Below the pieces are notes generated by a model. The model saw only the letters and a list, made by a program, of their open reading frames with translations, had not been told where the DNA came from and searched no databases. Shown one piece after another: positions 5,709 through 6,782 of a stretch of 6,782 bases of DNA; position 1 is the first letter of the stretch, and each line of letters starts with the position of its first letter. The translations under genes were made by a program, and so were the position numbers. The stretch is taken from positions 1-6,782 of the forward strand of contig CAJUOE010000255.1 of assembly GCA_910587895.1 (NCBI GenBank). The letters are read 5' to 3'. The DNA is from an uncultured Lachnospiraceae bacterium. GTDB taxonomy: Bacteria > Bacillota > Clostridia > Lachnospirales > Lachnospiraceae.

Positions 5709-6584
5709 CTAATAATGCAGATTCTCCGAAAACTTCCTCTCTGCCCGGAATATGCAAACCACAAACAATACAATGACTATCGTAAGGATATAAGTCGCAC
5801 TGACCAGCTTTGAGTAATTCAGGGAGAGGAACATATTATTCATATAATGCTGCAGGACATACAGGCTGTCCGGAGGGTACTCTCCTGTAATAATATAAAT
5901 CTCCTTAAAAACCTTAAATGAATTCACAAATGTCATGATCAGCACCAGAAACGTAGTCGGCGCCAGGTATACATAAGTGATATTTCTGAACTTCCAGAAC
6001 CTCCCCGCCCCTTCCACATCAGCGCACTCATAATATTCTTCCGGGATGCTGCTTAATCCGCTTATGAACAGCGCCATGTTATATCCAATATTTTTCCAGA
6101 TGAATATGATGACCATTACCATCATTCCATAACTGCCCTCCAGCCAGTCTATACTCTCCACATGGAAAACTGACAGAAATCTGTTCAGCGTTCCATGAAG
6201 CCCAAAGAAATTTTCCCAGAAAAACGCGGATGTGGCAGAGGGAATCGCCAGAGGTATCAGAAAAAACAGACTGAAATAATTGAAATATGCCTTCATTTTC
6301 CTGACAACAAAAGCAACACACAGGGAAAGAACCACATTCAACGGAATGCTGACTGCCATAAACCATGCTGTATTCTTCAGCCCTCTCAAGAAATAGATGT
6401 TTTGGAACAATGCCTTATAATTCTGCAGCCCGCAAAACTTTCCGTTCACCGGATTATCCACGACAGAATAGAAAAAGGACAGCAGAAACGGAATCAGGTA
6501 AAAGAAACAAAACCCTGCCAGACTGATAAGCAGCATAATGCATGGCAGCATTTTATTTAGTTTCCATTCGTTTTTTCTTCTCAT
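5709..6584 (-). CDS. MalF/UgpA-type carbohydrate ABC importer permease
   Basis: This 291-residue protein is the first subunit of the sugar-type importer pair, with likely spans near 13-35, 73-95, 104-123, 152-173, 207-227 and 262-281. GLQNYKALFQN (52-62) is the conserved extracytoplasmic stretch found after the first span in this family. The ATPase-docking loop at about 184-209 reads YYECADVEGAGRFWKFRN, then YLAP. It is recognisable by the Asp-X-Glu-Gly-Ala-Gly core but has Cys in place of the second EAA residue and a weak ending. It lacks the extra N-terminal region of enterobacterial MalF, as usual for Gram-positive members. The ATG at 6584 has AGGAG 7 bases upstream. It is the first complete gene of the operon in the window. 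Its substrate is not predictable from sequence alone; together with the MalG-like partner it should form the transmembrane channel. Confidence 0.92.
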   Translation of the reverse strand: MRRKNEWKLNKMLPCIMLLISLAGFCFFYLIPFLLSFFYSVVDNPVNGKFCGLQNYKALFQNIYFLRGLKNTAWFMAVSIPLNVVLSLCVAFVVRKMKAYFNYFSLFFLIPLAIPSATSAFFWENFFGLHGTLNRFLSVFHVESIDWLEGSYGMMVMVIIFIWKNIGYNMALFISGLSSIPEEYYECADVEGAGRFWKFRNITYVYLAPTTFLVLIMTFVNSFKVFKEIYIITGEYPPDSLYVLQHYMNNMFLSLNYSKLVSATYILTIVIVLFVVCIFRAERKFSENLHY

Positions 6585-6782
6585 ATACAGACTCCTGTTA
6601 TGAAGTGACTTTTGTCAAGAGGTAAATTTTGAAAAATAAACTTTTTCCTTTCCACTCTGACAATACTCACATTTTTAACTGACAGCATCAGGAAAGAGCT
6701 CTGATTTAACAGTTCCCGGATATATGGCTATTCGTTCAAGATATTTGGGAGTCATCTTCAACTACGAGATTGTCAATAATAA
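6585..6782. other. Non-coding leader of the permease operon
   Basis: All three minus-strand frames are closed by stops in this stretch. The longest open piece at the edge ends with TGA at 6736-6738 after 14 codons and could be the tail of an upstream gene or chance. The leader holds the candidate promoter, an imperfect dyad (AACTG at 6677-6681 and ATCAG at 6687-6691, pairing with CTGAT at 6701-6705 and CAGTT at 6710-6714), and several TGTCA/TGACA words. No U-tract follows the dyad on the minus strand, so it is not a terminator. Confidence 0.5.
6635..6663 (-). promoter_or_regulatory. Possible sigma-A promoter upstream of the permease operon
   Basis: On the minus strand TTGTCA (6658-6663) and TTTATT (6635-6640) are separated by exactly 17 bases. 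They match the -35 consensus at 5 of 6 positions and the -10 consensus at 4 of 6. The start codon at 6584 would be about 45 bases downstream of the expected transcript start. The -10 is weak and the region is AT-rich, so chance is a real possibility; the operon could equally be read from further upstream. Confidence 0.3.

Noticed and set aside
6677..6714. Dyad in the operon leader as an intrinsic terminator
   Set aside because: On the minus strand the hairpin is followed by an A-run rather than a U-run, and the stem is broken by an internal loop.
6736..6780. Tail of an upstream minus-strand gene at the right edge
   Set aside because: Only 14 open codons are visible before TGA, which is expected by chance; nothing in them is recognisable.
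6725..6782. Plus-strand ATG frame running off the right edge
   Set aside because: Only about 19 codons are visible, the ATG has no clear ribosome binding site, and no family pattern can be recognised.
1..6782. CRISPR array, tRNA, rRNA or complete insertion sequence
   Set aside because: I found no regularly spaced repeats, no tRNA-like cloverleaf, no rRNA-like stretch, and no transposase frame with terminal inverted repeats.

Overview
The window looks like accessory DNA from a low-to-mid GC Gram-positive anaerobe. A clostridial, perhaps Lachnospiraceae-like, host is inferred from strong AAAGGAGG-type ribosome binding sites, maltose-type permeases that lack any in-window ATPase, single-span exported proteins and a ParM/ParR-type segregation remnant. 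Every gene I can support lies on the minus strand, so transcription runs from high to low coordinates.

Right part (6782 to about 4800): a roughly 200-base non-coding leader with a weak candidate promoter precedes two MalF/MalG-type ABC importer permeases (5709-6584 and 4807-5664). No solute-binding protein or ATPase for them is in the window.

Middle part (about 4740 to 1162): the same strand continues with a MacA/HlyD-like membrane-fusion protein (3804-4736). It overlaps by 4 bases a MacB-like permease that has a periplasmic-core-type domain but no ATPase (2725-3807). Next come a membrane-anchored C39-type cysteine peptidase (1708-2688) and a small membrane-anchored acidic protein of unknown function (1162-1695). 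Gaps of -4, 36 and 12 bases suggest one operon; the two permeases are joined to it by gaps of 44 and 70 bases. As read, the operon combines an importer-type permease pair with a MacA/MacB-like envelope pair and a surface peptidase. All of the last four proteins place their main domain outside the cytoplasmic membrane. The ATPases would have to be encoded upstream of this window or supplied from elsewhere in the genome.

Left part (1161 to 1): about 420 bases without a convincing gene contain a strong minus-strand intrinsic terminator (738-792). Immediately beyond its U-tract lies the C-terminal half of a ParM-like actin-fold segregation ATPase (182 to about 742) whose N-terminal half is missing. 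It is followed 4 bases later by the start of a ParR-like small DNA-binding protein (177 to beyond base 1). Base composition is visibly GC-richer here than in the operon. The abrupt change at about 740 looks like a recombination or insertion junction between a mobile-element backbone and the transport/peptidase operon.
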